Assembly: GCA_002682825.1 (NCBI GenBank)
Contig: NOKP01000020.1
Coordinates: forward strand, 372,001 to 436,000
DNA: 64,000 nucleotides
Source: Neonectria sp. B-13
Taxonomy: Eukaryota > Ascomycota > Sordariomycetes > Hypocreales > Nectriaceae
Reading direction: 5' to 3'
Part shown: positions 44,819-55,945 of the stretch, piece by piece
Layout of the letters: each line of letters starts with the position of its first letter
How positions within the stretch are numbered: position 1 is the first letter of the stretch
The notes under the pieces: generated by a model
Seen by the model: only the letters and a program-made list of their open reading frames with translations
Database searches by the model: none
Told to the model about the DNA's origin: nothing
Translations under genes and position numbers: made by a program

Positions 44819-46785
44819 TTACAGGCTGTGCTCAATACACATAGCACTGGGGGTTGCCTTTTCATCACTATGCGAACCTTCAAGATCCTCTGAAATACCA
44901 TTCCCACGTTTGTCTTGTGTGAAGATATAGTCAATCTCCTCAAGAGATTTTCCAGTAGTCTGGTAATGTTAGCTGAGTTACGTTGTAACCTGGCAATCGA
45001 TCTTCACTTACCTCGGGGCACATGAAGTAGACGAAGAAAATGGCAACAAAGCAAGATAGCGCCATCCAAAGCCAGATTTTCCAGCCAACATTTTGTAAAG
45101 CAATGCCTCCAGCAAAGACTGTGACGAATGAGAATATCCATTCCCCAAAAGCACCAGCAGCAGCGCCAGCGTGGCGAAGGCGAAGCGGAGCAATCTAATA
45201 TCAGACATTAGCAATTGCTGTGTTTCAAGGCGTGTATATAATAATACCTCTGGGCCGTACAGCCAAGGAACAGCAATCCACCCGTACCCGAAGACCGCAT
45301 TGTAAACAAATATTGCAGCAACTGCGGTCCATTGCGTTGCTTTAGTGGGCCTCGGCAGCCCTATCATTGCCACAAAGATCACCATGCAGATAGTAAGAAC
45401 CGCAGCTGAATACATCAGAACCTTGCGGCGCCCGACCTTTTCAATGGTGTAAATAGTCGGGATAGATCCCAAAGCGAAGATAGTGTTCATAATTGCAGCT
45501 AGCAGCTGTGATGTGAAGGGAGATAAGCCAATCTGGGAGAATATGACGGTGCTGTAATACACAGACAGGTTAATTCCTACACATTGAAGTGTTAGTTGGT
45601 ATCACGGCCTAATTAAACATGATAAAGGGTTACTGACCCATCATCTGCTGGATCGCGAGGATAAGGAAAGATATGCGGATACGACGGCCCGCTCGGAGGT
45701 TGGTTCGATCCCAGATAAGGTCCAGAAGCCTGAACTGACGCTCGTCAGATGTCTCAAGTCTGATACTTGCTAGAATGGACTGCTTCATCTTTGTTACTCG
45801 GTCATCGCCGATATGGGTGTCAAAGAGGCGACTAAGAGTCTCATCGCCTTTCGCCTCGTAACCTTTGGCATAATACCACCTTGGAGTATCTGGAAGCAGA
45901 AGGGTGAGGCCACCAGCACAAACCGCAAACAAGACTTGTAGTGCAATAGGGAATCGCTGGAGATGATCAGTTTAGCCACTCCCAGTACTAGAACTGCTGA
46001 TCAGGAAGACTTGATAGCCATACGTACCCAAGAAAGCTGGTTATTCAATCGAGTAAAGCCAAAGTCAATCCAGTATGCAATTGCCGCGCCAGAAACAAGG
46101 AAAACGCATGTGACTGCCACGTCAGGTCCACGTTGATTATCTTCCATCGCCATTTCAGCTTGGTAGGTCGGAATTGAACACGAAATGAACTAGAAAATTG
46201 TCAGAATTGTGTTCGCTGAGATTTCGGGAAACGGTTTCGCCATACTCCAATTCCAAAGCCCTATTTTCAGACCCTCGTTAGCTGAGATCTATAATATGAA
46301 AAGACGCCTGGTTTGTAGCACTTACACACAAGACTCTACCTGCAATCATATGAGGCACAGACCAAGCAGAAGCTTGTAGAGTGCCCCCAACAATGACACA
46401 GGCATTGCCGAGAAGAATGCACATTCGTCGGCCAAGGGGCATTCCGATCATGGTCACAACAAGCGAGCAGATTGCGGCTGCGAGTGTGTAAGAAGAAGCT
46501 ATCATAGGAACCACATATGTCCCCGTTGGGTTCTCGGCTGGTCAGTTGGGTCAACATTGTTTGATGCCGCTAGTACACTTACTCCCATGGCATGCAAGAA
46601 CGGTTTTGTCTCTTGGATTCCTCCCAGTACCCCTGCGTCATATCCATACATGCAAAAGGACTGCAATTGAGGCAGTGTAAGTATATTTTCTGCAGAGTCA
46701 ATAATAATAGCAAAATACTCACGATGGCGCAACTTGCAGACAAAACTCGTTGCATGGTTTTCCCCCGGATCATAGTTTTGGCCAT
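44819..46785 (-). CDS. MFS transporter, sugar-porter type
   Basis: Nine exons (46723-46785, 46583-46660, 46326-46532, 46246-46260, 46028-46189, 45638-45956, 45248-45576, 45012-45194, 44819-44959) give 498 aa. The protein has about 12 membrane helices and sugar-porter marks: YGYDAGVLGGIQETKPFL, the GMPLGRRMCILLGNA loop, LPDTPRWYYAKGYEAKGDET, a helix 7 region ILAIQQMMGINLSVYYSTVI, EKVGRRKVLMYSA, WLYGPEIAPLRLRHAGAAAG, and CPETTGKSLEEIDYIF at the end. Exon 4 is a 15-nt micro-exon coding GFGIG. It probably imports a sugar, sugar acid or related small polar compound across the plasma membrane. It is divergent from the flavin reductase gene, heading the right-hand cluster. Confidence 0.88.
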
Positions 46786-47545
46786 GATGATGCTCAGGCA
46801 GAACAGCCGAGCAGCAGATACTCAAGCTGTATTGGAAATGGTAGATATGATGCAGTAACTTGTATACTGATTAGTTCATGTGTGAAAGAATTAGAGGTGA
46901 GTGTGGACGAATCTAGGACAGGACCAAGTTTCTTATAAATACGTCTCTGAGATCATTCAAAGCTCTTGTCGCCCATGTTTACATCTCCGCATTTCCCCCG
47001 CATTTCTAATCTGGGGTACCACGTCGGCTGTGGAGATAAGGACAGTTAACCAAGCCAATATTCGTTTGTCTCATTATCATGCGAGTTTGACTGTGCCGCA
47101 TGCTCAACTCCAGTTCGCTCCGCCCGCCCTTCCAACCCCGCTCTCTAGGCTCCCGCTACCTAGTCTACTAGTGCGCGGAATTAAATCCCGTCGTCTTAGC
47201 TGAAGTATGACCAATGATCTAGACGAGCGCCTCCTCATCGGTACGGAATTCACGCCGAAATCTAGATTCTCTTAGACCTTGATAATTAGTGTTTGTGACC
47301 CCTTTGAATGGTTCCACCCACATGGGCCTACGGCCGCCGCTTCGTCATAGCACGCGTCCAGCAATATCATTTTCCCACCCCGGAAGTGCAATTCCTGGCA
47401 TCAAACAACCTTGAAAATGTTGGCATTGCCAACCGGTTCTTCAACTCAACCTGTACACCCAGTTCACTTCTGATCTCACAAAACACGAAATCACATCCTG
47501 TCCTGTCACTCCATTCCCGCTTTGAATCTCACCAAGCCCGCCAAA
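46786..47545. promoter_or_regulatory. Divergent promoter, transporter / old yellow enzyme
   Basis: The shared upstream region contains ACGGAATTCACGCCGAAA at 47243-47260. It includes a CGGAATT half-site (47244-47250) and a CGG-N8-CCG arrangement (47244-47257). TTCACGCCGAAA recurs upstream of the dehydrogenase at 49146. Control by a Zn2Cys6 protein is inferred. Confidence 0.4.
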
Positions 47546-48640
47546 ATGGAACAATCACGTTTGTTCACCCCTCTCACGGTTGGAAACCTAAAACTCAACC
47601 ATCGAATGGGGTTATGCCCCTTGACGCGGTATCGTGCGTCTGATGACCATGTTCCCCTTGACATAATGGTGGACTACTACAAACAGCGAAGCTCGGTGCC
47701 GGGCACACTTCTCATCACCGAGGGCACATTCATCTCAGTCGAGGACGGAGGGTACGCCAATGCTCCGGGAATCTACAATCAAGAGCAGATCGACATGTGG
47801 CGGAAGATCACAGCTGCTGTCCACGCCAACGGATCCTACATTTTCTGCCAACTCTGGGCTCTCGGACGTGCTGCCGACTCCGAGGTTACCAAGCGCGAAG
47901 GGACGACTATTGCTAGTTCCGATGCCATTCCAATCAACTCGAACTCCTCGCCACCACAACGACTCAGTATTACCCAAATTCAGTCCAGGATTCAGAACTA
48001 TGTCACTGCCGCTTTAAACGCCATCAATGCGGGATTCGATGGCGTTGAGCTCCACGGTGCCAATGGTTACCTGATTGATCAGTTCATTCAAGATCGATGC
48101 AATAAACGGAACGACAGCTATGGCGGTAGCATTGAAAACCGATCGCGGTTTGCTGTTGAGGTTACCCAGGCGGTCTGTGAAGCAATTGGACCAGAAAAGA
48201 CTGGTATTCGATTCAGCCCTTGGAGCACCTTCAACGGAATGAGAATGGAGGATCCAATCCCACAATTCTCCCATGTCATTCAGCAGATTTCTAAGCTCAA
48301 TCTGGCCTATCTTCACCTTGTCGAGTCTAGAATTGCAGGAGCAGCCGACGTCGAGGCATCAGACAAGCTCGCATTTGCCTATGACCTGTGGGACGGCCCA
48401 ATATTGGTTGCAGGGGGCCTTGCACCTGCCACAGCACGGAGATTGTTGGATGAGGAATACCCAGAAAAGGACATAGTTGCCATGTTTGGACGGTATTTCT
48501 TGTCTACGCCAGACCTGCCTTTTAGAATTGAGAAGGGTCTCGAGCTGAATTCATACGTCCGCGAGACATTCTACACCCCAAAGTCGGTAGGTGGATACCT
48601 AGACTACCCTTTTAGCAAAGAGTATCTCTCAAAGAAGTAG
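47546..48640 (+). CDS. Old yellow enzyme-type NADH:flavin oxidoreductase
   Basis: This intronless 364-aa protein starts MEQSRLFTPLTVGNLKLNHR. It is an FMN-dependent ene-reductase-type (beta/alpha)8 barrel (PF00724). Visible motifs are MGLCPLTRYRA, LLITEGTFISVEDGGY, FCQLWALGRAAD, VTAALNAINAGFDGVELHGA followed by NGYLIDQFIQD with the substrate-binding His and Asn, DSYGGSIENRSRF, LVAGGLAPATARRL and the phosphate-binding VAMFGRYFLSTPDLPFRI. These enzymes reduce activated C=C bonds of enones; fungal copies occur in ergot-alkaloid and other pathways. It is divergent from the transporter and followed by a dehydrogenase, suggesting a shared pathway. Confidence 0.93.
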   Translation: MEQSRLFTPLTVGNLKLNHRMGLCPLTRYRASDDHVPLDIMVDYYKQRSSVPGTLLITEGTFISVEDGGYANAPGIYNQEQIDMWRKITAAVHANGSYIFCQLWALGRAADSEVTKREGTTIASSDAIPINSNSSPPQRLSITQIQSRIQNYVTAALNAINAGFDGVELHGANGYLIDQFIQDRCNKRNDSYGGSIENRSRFAVEVTQAVCEAIGPEKTGIRFSPWSTFNGMRMEDPIPQFSHVIQQISKLNLAYLHLVESRIAGAADVEASDKLAFAYDLWDGPILVAGGLAPATARRLLDEEYPEKDIVAMFGRYFLSTPDLPFRIEKGLELNSYVRETFYTPKSVGGYLDYPFSKEYLSKK

Positions 48641-49145
48641 AAAGGACTTGTGTTGGATAGGTAGTAACTACCAGAAGAAGACTACGACAAAGAATGAATT
48701 ACAGAGGGACAGAGTCATGGTGCATTCAATAAATAACATAAGTTTAGTAGAATTTGTAATAAGCCTTGTCTTGGACGATTTGCTACTGCTGAGTGCCTGT
48801 GCCAATTTTCATATCACAAATGGGACAAGACACAAAGCCGTTTCTCGTGTCGTGCATGTATTCCTCGTGGGATTGAGAGCCGCTAATGATAAGTCGGTGC
48901 TCGGAATTACACTTATGGATTCTAATCCCGAGTTAAACTCGCTCCCATGAACCCATGCCGGCGACAAGGCCACTGACGAAACCCGAGCAGCATTGATATA
49001 TATACAGGTTATTGTACTACTCATCCAGTTCAGCGTTCACGCCGAAAGTCAACTTGTTTCGAGACTTCAAGCTGAATTATCCCCATCGTATCGCAAACTA
49101 TTCCATCACGTTATCACAATACTGCACTTCCCAAGTCGAACCATC
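48641..49145. promoter_or_regulatory. Promoter region of the first SDR gene
   Basis: No gene. It contains a CGGAATT half-site at 48902-48908 and the 12-mer TTCACGCCGAAA at 49036-49047, about 100 bp before the start. Confidence 0.4.
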
Positions 49146-50066
49146 ATGTCTTCCTCGAAAGTCGCGATTATCACCGGCGGCGCTTCTGGAATGGGACTAG
49201 CCGTTGCGAAACACCTCTCTGACAACGGCTGGCAGGTTAATGTGTTTGACCTGAACAAAACAGCTGGTGATGCAGCTGCTCGTGAGGTTAAGAATTCGAA
49301 GTTTATAGCTGTCGATGTCACCTCTTGGTCGTCCTTGTCAAACGCATTTGACTCCGTCTTCAAAGCCCAAGGCAGACTGGACTTTGTTTTTGCCAATGCA
49401 GGAATAATCCAGATGCACAACTTCTACAAGCGAGTGGACATACTACCACCACCCGAACTATCACAGACCAGTATCGACATCAATCTCAAGGCGGTTATCA
49501 ATACCAGCTATTTGGCGCAGCATTACTTTCGATCAAACAAGCATAGGGATGCTGATGCAGTTCTGATCACGACTGCGAGTATAGCAGGCTTTGTACGCAC
49601 CCACCTCTTTGAAGCGCTAGCAATCTGTATTTAACAACGTCATTAGTACGCCCAAGAGTTTAATCCTCTTTACTCAGCGTCCAAAGCCGGTGTCGTCAAC
49701 TTCCTACGTTCTATCGGCAAGCCTTTTCAGGAAGATGGTATCCGCACGTACGCCATTTGCCCAGGAACCGCAAGAACAAACCTTCTCTCTGGGGAAGTCT
49801 GGGACTCATGGCCAGAAGAGTACCTGACACCAATCGAAACCATTGTTTCGGTCGTGGATACTCTCCTCGCCGGTGGGCCGATGGTAGATGCGAAAGGGAG
49901 GCGTATCGAAAAGGGCTCTGACTTCGGATTAGCTGTAGAGGTTTTCCAGACGAACTTCTATTTTAGAGACCAATTGGAGTACATCAATGAGGGCATGAGG
50001 AAGATATGCGAAGCCTCAAGTTTGGACTGCCACCAGTCAAACTTTGATGTCACCGGCACCTCTTAG
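49146..50066 (+). CDS. Short-chain dehydrogenase (15-PGDH-like)
   Basis: Two exons (49146-49592, 49647-50066; 54-nt intron) give 288 aa. The classical SDR marks are all present: cofactor loop IITGGASGMGLAVAKHL, the acidic FDLNKTAG after strand 2 (favours NAD), DVTSWSSL, FANAGI, the catalytic Ser in ITTASIAGF, and YSASKAGVVNFLRSIG with Tyr-x-x-x-Lys, then CPGTARTNLL. The fold resembles 15-hydroxyprostaglandin dehydrogenase-type alcohol dehydrogenases. It would oxidise a secondary alcohol or reduce a ketone in the pathway with the old yellow enzyme and monooxygenase. The reading continues in frame through the intron only with the splice. Confidence 0.92.
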
Positions 50067-50671
50067 ATTGTCAGACAAACATTGGCCTGAACCATGCTTT
50101 TCCCCTTCAAACTAGTGTCATCTTCGATTCTGTTAAAGTGCGTAGCCAACGGCCAATTAGAGTATCATTAATAGTCAAGGAAGCTCATACTACTCGACAA
50201 GACCGAGGGTCAGGTTACGATGTTTCTTAGAAGCAATCGATTCGTATCCCAAGTACATATGGAGTCATGGACAGTTAGAGATACTCATCTGGCCCAAGGG
50301 GTGACTATAGCTACGCCTTGGATTTCTAGAGAGCTATCAAACTGTAGGACCCTAAAAAACAATTTCATGTATCCCTAGCTACAGCTTACGTGTATGAACA
50401 GCGTAGGAAATCGATTGCAACAAGCCGAGGCTGCTGAGGCACGTCTGCATCATGTTTCCCCATGAACCCTGGAAATATGTTCCGTGGGCTGCATTTCCGA
50501 AAATGTGGGCCCATTTCGTTTCAGTCCCGACAGTGTGTGAGTGGAAGATCTTGACGAGGTTGATATAGAGTGGAGGAGGGCTGGCTTCGGCTGGGTGATT
50601 TAAATCACTTTATTTGTATATTCAGTCCTGGATCGATCAAACAACCTGTCACTCCAAACAACAAAGCGACT
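50067..50671. other. Intergenic, promoter of EthD gene
   Basis: No gene. TTCCG occurs twice (about 50480 and 50497), but no paired CGG/CCG palindrome is seen. Confidence 0.4.
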
Positions 50672-51239
50672 ATGCCGTTCAACAAGGTCGACCACAAGTT
50701 CACGCACCCTCAATTGAACTACGATTCAACCCCAAACTTTCAACCGTGCATCAAGGTCTCGGTTTTCTTCAACAAGATTGATTCTATCGACTATGATACC
50801 TTTTTTGGACACTGGCAGACGGTTCACGCTGATCTAGCGGTCGCAACTCAGGCGTTTCGAAAGCACATTGTGCGATACTCTCAGGTATGCTACTACATAT
50901 CAGTAGCTTTACAACGGGGTTACATGCGTATTGACTAGTGTGAAGCATCACCAAACAGTGGAAATGAAACAGCGAGCTCAGGCGCTAGGTGAGAATGTTT
51001 TAGAATATGATGGCTGCGCTCAGCTTTGGGTCAGAACCTGGGACGACTGGTTGGCGTTCTACAACAGCAAGGAGTATGCCGCAGCATTGAGCGATGACTG
51101 TAACCGCTTCATGTCCTTGCCAATGACATATATGGTTGGGTACGAAAATCTGGTCGTCGGTGAGGGTTCCAGAATGATGGGTGGAACTGACGGCATTGAT
51201 GTTGCCACTCTATCATCGTCGGGATCCTTGAACAAATAG
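50672..51239 (+). CDS. EthD-domain protein
   Basis: Two exons (50672-50884, 50946-51239; 61-nt intron with AAG acceptor) give 168 aa. The first exon contains KVSVFFNKIDSIDYDTFFGH and WQTVHADLA, the start of the ferredoxin-like alpha+beta barrel of EthD proteins (PF07110). The second gives YSQ-HHQTVEMKQRAQALGE, DGCAQLWVRTWDDWLAFYNS and YMVGYENLVVGEGSR, the usual C-terminal strand. EthD proteins are small dimeric barrels; some fungal ones act as dehydratases, decarboxylases or cyclases on aromatic or polyketide substrates, others have no known reaction. A nearer TAG acceptor breaks the frame. Its position between two dehydrogenases points to the same pathway. Confidence 0.88.
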
Positions 51240-51492
51240 GATCAATACTCTTGAAGATTAGGCTTAAATCTCGGTTCAACAAGTTTGAATATGGTTATTT
51301 GAAGTTGGTGTAGAGTATCTGAACTTCTTGATGAACATCAGGTATGTAGGTATGTGGATGAGACTAAGGTACTATTTTGGACTTTTCTACTCGAGTACAC
51401 ACCCTTAAAGATTAGTACTCAAAGACTACGTGCACATAGAACAAGATCGTGATCCCAAATCTCAAAGACCCTGGCATTTTAGCACTAATATG

Positions 51493-52607
51493 TCATCTAT
51501 AGTAGCTTGGTAGAGTTTCCGCGTTTGGGAAATCGGTGCTACAACTAAATTCGGTCCAATTCCGTAGTGTTTCCAGGGTTTCTAGACTTTTCCGCTTCAT
51601 AGTGTCCACTGCATCAGAACCGATAGCGATGCGCAATGGCAAGTTGTTAGCTTGCTGTTCAGTGAGATTCTCGAGCCTCGCGATGTCTACCATTCTTTCA
51701 ACCGCCAATAATGGGTCTCCTGGTTGCGCAGCCTGCGTAGCAGCATGTATATCCATCATCCGTCTCTTGATCTCTGCGTACTCCTCAATTCCAACGTTGG
51801 CGTCTAGTTTCCCTTTCTTGTTCGTGGCGTCAAGAATCTTCGTGCGGAACTGGCCCAATACAAAGATGTGAACGCGGATACCGATTGGCTCCACCTCCTT
51901 TGCTAGACACTCAACGGCCCCTGGAAGATTACATTAGTTAAAGACGAGCAAGAGACAACCACTGAGGATCTGTATGGAGATAGCGGATATATGTTCGCCG
52001 TATGTAGTGGAGATGAGAAAACCGACGAACCTTCCAATGCAAATTTGGAAGCACTATAAGCACCGCCCACAGCCACACCGTGCCATCCAGCTATGCTTCC
52101 CATGAACAGGACAACTCCGGTTCTTCTGCTACGCATAATAGGAAGCACGACCGAGGTTAAGTTCAGGGCACCGAAGAAGTTAGTCTCAAACTGCCGCTTG
52201 ATATCGTCGGAGCTATGTCGCTGTTAGCATCAAATCAACAGTATTTGGCCGTATAGGTCAGCTTCAAATTAGTGGTACTACCTTAATTCTTCCCAGACGC
52301 CGGATAAGACATATCCTGCGTTGTTAACAAGGACGTCGATTGTGCCGAATTTGGTCATGGCTTCTTCCACCTTGTCGCGAAGGACCTCTCTTGGCGCAGT
52401 AACATCAAGCTGAATGATCTGGACGTTTTCGGTATCTTTGAGATAGCCCAGGTCAGAGACCTGACGAGCCGTGGCGATAACTTTGTCACCACGGGCCAGT
52501 ACCACAGGGACAAGGCTTTGACCAAACCCACTGGAACAACCCGTGATAAGCCATACTTTGGCTCTGATCGGCTCAACCTTTTGCGAGTTTTCACAAGTGA
52601 CTTCCAT
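51493..52607 (-). CDS. Short-chain dehydrogenase
   Basis: Three exons (52282-52607, 52031-52212, 51493-51920) give 311 aa. The cofactor loop is VWLITGCSSGFGQSLVPVVL, followed by VIATARQVSDL (Arg after strand 2, which favours NADP), QLDVTAP, DVLVNNAGYV, LFMGSIAGWHGVAVGGAYSA and SKFALEG with Tyr-x-x-x-Lys. The C-terminal part (VERMVDIARLENLTEQQANN, LPLRIAIGSDAV) matches the fungal group often annotated as oxidoreductases related to retinol-type SDRs. It is convergent with the EthD gene. Upstream lies a CGG-N9-CCG site (52804-52818). All junctions are in frame. Confidence 0.9.
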
Positions 52608-53187
52608 GATTGAAGCTTGATAAGTTGACTGTTTACTGGAGTATGAAAACCTTGAGACGAATGAAGGCAATGAAAGACGAAGGCGAGAAGGGAAACAAAT
52701 TGCATCGCATTGAGTGGGGACTCTGCAGCACTATGAGTGTGGGGTAAATTGCGGGCGTTAGGACCATCAGCTGACTTTGTTAGCACAAACGATGCTACGG
52801 CAACGGGAAAGAATTCCGAAGCTAATCGAAGGACTGGTCTAGTAATCTAGCGAGGAAGAAGTTGGGCGGGGGGAGGTAAAGCCGTCGCAACAAATGGACG
52901 ACTAAAGTCTGCCGTAGTCGTAGTTATCGTTCTGTTAGGTTGCAAGAATCCGATGCGTGATCCTGAATATATTTTTCGATCAGAGGGTTGGAGTACGGTA
53001 TAACCTAGTTGACTATTCTTAGTAATAATTGTGAGGAATCAGTGCGTGGTGGCGAATTATATGCCGACGTAGGATGCGTGGGGTGGAGATACATGATTAA
53101 TTGGCAAGTGCAGAATACAGTATTGAGGCTATTGACATGTACGTATTGGCTCTCCTACACCCTTTGAACTGACACAAAGTCCTCTCC
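52608..53187. promoter_or_regulatory. Promoter region of second SDR gene
   Basis: It contains CGG-GAAAGAATT-CCG at 52804-52818, about 200 bp before the start. The segment AATTCCGAAGCT (52812-52823) recurs exactly in front of the second Zn2Cys6 regulator (60605-60616). Confidence 0.45.
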
Positions 53188-55096
53188 CTACAGGCTGAGC
53201 TGACTGAAAATGGTGGACAAAAAGTCTGTGAAGATGGAAGGGCTTTGGTGAACTGCTCCTATGCCCACGCCAATGGCAATGAGCCACAGAGGCCAGGAAC
53301 TTTTTGTAAGAACTCTCTGGGTCTTTCGGAGGAGCCATAAGTTTGATCCACCCGCCATGAGAAAGTGCTTCCACTTGGGAAAAGCGGTGGCCTTCCAGAA
53401 TGTCACAGCCAGCCCTGGCCATGCTGCTGAGTTGCGACCGGCACTGTTGATGTACCAGTTACTGCAGCCAGCAGCGAACACGGTCTCAGCCAAGACCTTG
53501 TCCAAGTCATGAACGAACTTCTCTTCCGCTGCTTCCTTGACTTCGACAACGGTCGCGTATCCATCAATGACTGGTTTGACTAACGTGGAAGCAATATACG
53601 CGACCTGCACCTCGATAGCGTAGATTACAGAATTGAACGCTGGGAAGGTGTTCGGTCCGAATCTGAAAAGAAAGATCAGATGAGAAATGAATCTGCGCCA
53701 ATAAAAGCACGATAAATGCACTTACAAGATAGCAAAGTTGGGTTGGTTGTGTACGAAGGTGCCCATGTAGGCTTGTGCTCCTCTGTTCCTGTTCCATTGG
53801 TCATGGATGTTCTCACCGTTCTTGCCAACAATTGTCATCGGGGCAAGAAATGATTGCACCTTGAATCCTGTGGCGAGGATTACAGCATCAAAATCTTCTT
53901 CCTTACCGCTCTCGCTGATTATGCCAGTCTCTGTGAATACCTTTGGGCCTTCTGGAAGCAAATTGATGTTGTCGCTGTGCAGAGAGGCAAGGTAGCCGGG
54001 ATCGTAAATCCTCCTCTTGCATCCCAGTGGAAAGTCCGGGACAAGGAAGCTGTGATATTTCCGAGGGGATGTTTTGTAGATGTACTGACGTGCTGATTCT
54101 TCAACGGCCATTCGCTGCTGTACTTGCTTTGTATCTGAGCCGTAGACTGATGCAAGCTGGTCGGTTTTGAGGAAGGTGTCCAGTCGATGCAACCTTTGCC
54201 ATAGAGGGACGTAGCGGAATAAGAACTTTTCGAACCCAGAGAACACTTTGTTGGGCCGCGGGTGGTACCATTGAGGGCTTCGAGCGTACTGGGTGAGCTT
54301 GTCTACCTGTGGTGCGATGGATGGAACAACCTGCGCAGCACTGCAGCCATTCCCAATAACAGCGACTCGTTTGCCTGTCAAGTCGAAAGAGTGATCCCAC
54401 TCGGCCGTGTGGAACACCTTCCCCTTGTACTGGTCCATTCCTGGGTAATTGATGCCCCTGGGCTGTGAGAAGCCTCCCACAGCTGATAAGAGAACATTGC
54501 ACGTCTTGGTAAACGTCTTGCCCGTAGCAATATCAACAAAGGTAACGTGCCACAGATCATCGATCCATTTCGCGCTCAGTACTTCCGAGCTAAACTGGAA
54601 ATGGGATCGAAGCCTAAACTTGTCCACGGTAGACTCGACGTCTGCGGGTGTGGTTAGATCGAGCCACCTTGTATCAAATTATGAACAACACTTACAATCC
54701 AAAATTTCTTGTTGATCAACCAACTCCTGTGACCAATTCGGATTCAAGTTGAAACTGAATGAGTACAAGTGGATGGGTACATCAGAGCCGCTTGTGGGCT
54801 GTTAGCTAGATTCGGAGACCAGAAATCGAAAACATTGGGGCTCACTCACCAACCTGGGTAGGTGTTGACTCTCCAGGTCCCTCCCAATCCCTCATTTTTC
54901 TCGTGGATCTAGCAGTTTGGGTCAGCTGTGAGTCCAAAACTGCTCTCTGTATTCTAAGCTGTATATGCACATAGAGTTCCAGAGATTGTCGTACTCATAC
55001 CGTAAAGTCTGTGAAGCCAAGCTTGCATTTGAGGGTATGGGCCATGGCAATGCCAGCCACCCCACCTCCAATAATTATCACACTCGGACCAGTCAT
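53188..55096 (-). CDS. FAD-dependent monooxygenase, Baeyer-Villiger type
   Basis: Five exons (55001-55096, 54850-54908, 54696-54790, 53726-54641, 53188-53662) give 546 aa. The first exon has the FAD loop VIIIGGGVAGIAMAHTLK, then NEGLGGTWRVNTYPGCGSDV across a splice. The NADPH loop is VAVIGNGCSAAQVVPSIAPQ, and YKGKVFHTAEWDHS conforms to the Baeyer-Villiger F-x-G-x3-H-x3-W signature, with Phe replaced by Tyr in the first position. ILATGFKVQSFL is the conserved ATG motif. Family members insert oxygen next to a ketone, giving esters or lactones. The C-terminus contains hydrophobic SSWPLWLIAIGVGIGA, a possible membrane anchor. It is divergent from regulator 1. Two introns need AAG or compact acceptors. 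Confidence 0.9.
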
Positions 55097-55945
55097 TACG
55101 TTGAAGAGGTCTTGAAAAGTTGATGGTTACAGAAGAAGAGTGAAGATGCGGGAAGAAATAAGCTATTCCTATCAACGGAAATGATGGGTTTTGATGATGA
55201 AGTCCGTAGTTCGTGAAAGAGTGACAGAGGGAGTATGGAGTTCCTGAGACTCTACTTACTGGCTTGAGGCTCGGATCACCATCCGTACTGCTGGCCAAGT
55301 AATTTGGGTCATCATAGCGCGATACAATTCCGTAGCTAAGATTCTGGGAGACCGAGGCCCAAAAAGAAAAACGAGGCGGGATTGCAATTCCGCGTCAAAG
55401 GTGTGTGCGAACCCAGTCATATTTGATCATGGCAGGCTTTTCCCCCCACACGTCGTATAACTATGCGTCCTGCTGCTAAAGCTTCCGCCACTATGCGTTC
55501 ACGTAAGCGAAATGGTGTTTTCTTGATGTATAATATCACGGCCCACGGGACAAGATGGAGACTACTCCGTGCCTTGTCATGAAGGTGGAAAGACTCGGTT
55601 CGGAGGTCCTCGCCGAGCGAGGCTAGAGCATATTCGTACTGGAGCAGAAACTCAAGCATGCCCCAGGACTTGATCTCTGGGGTACGTACAAAGACAGCGG
55701 GGAAACATGCCTCATTCGAGATAGCTCGGTCATGACTCATGTGCGGTGATGCCACCCCCCGCTTGTCATGTCCTTTTAGAGCGGGGATCCGGGGTAGGAT
55801 TAGATTACATGACACAGCTGACACCCCGGAACTTGGAATTGTGGTTGTCCAAACGAGGTGCAGCTCTCCGAACGCACTCCTCCAGCACTCGTCCAAACAT
55901 CGCGTACCAAGAGCTCGCCGAGCGCTCGCACAGTCTCGAGATATC
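55097..55945. promoter_or_regulatory. Divergent promoter, monooxygenase / regulator 1
   Basis: Carries the 17-mer GCGGGATTGCAATTCCG at 55376-55392 (CGG-N10-CCG, nearly palindromic), another AATTCCG half-site at 55326-55332, and a separate 7-bp inverted repeat CCGGGGT/ACCCCGG (55789-55795 and 55823-55829). A minus-strand open frame of 240 codons (55417-56139) crosses this region and the first exons of regulator 1; it is not called. Confidence 0.5.
55376..55392. promoter_or_regulatory. Putative Zn2Cys6 binding site, copy 1
   Basis: GCGGGATTGCAATTCCG: CGG and CCG triplets face each other across 10 bp, and the whole is a near-perfect palindrome. An identical copy is at 60595-60611. The CGG-N10-CCG form is known for Zn2Cys6 dimers such as yeast Put3. 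Confidence 0.5.
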
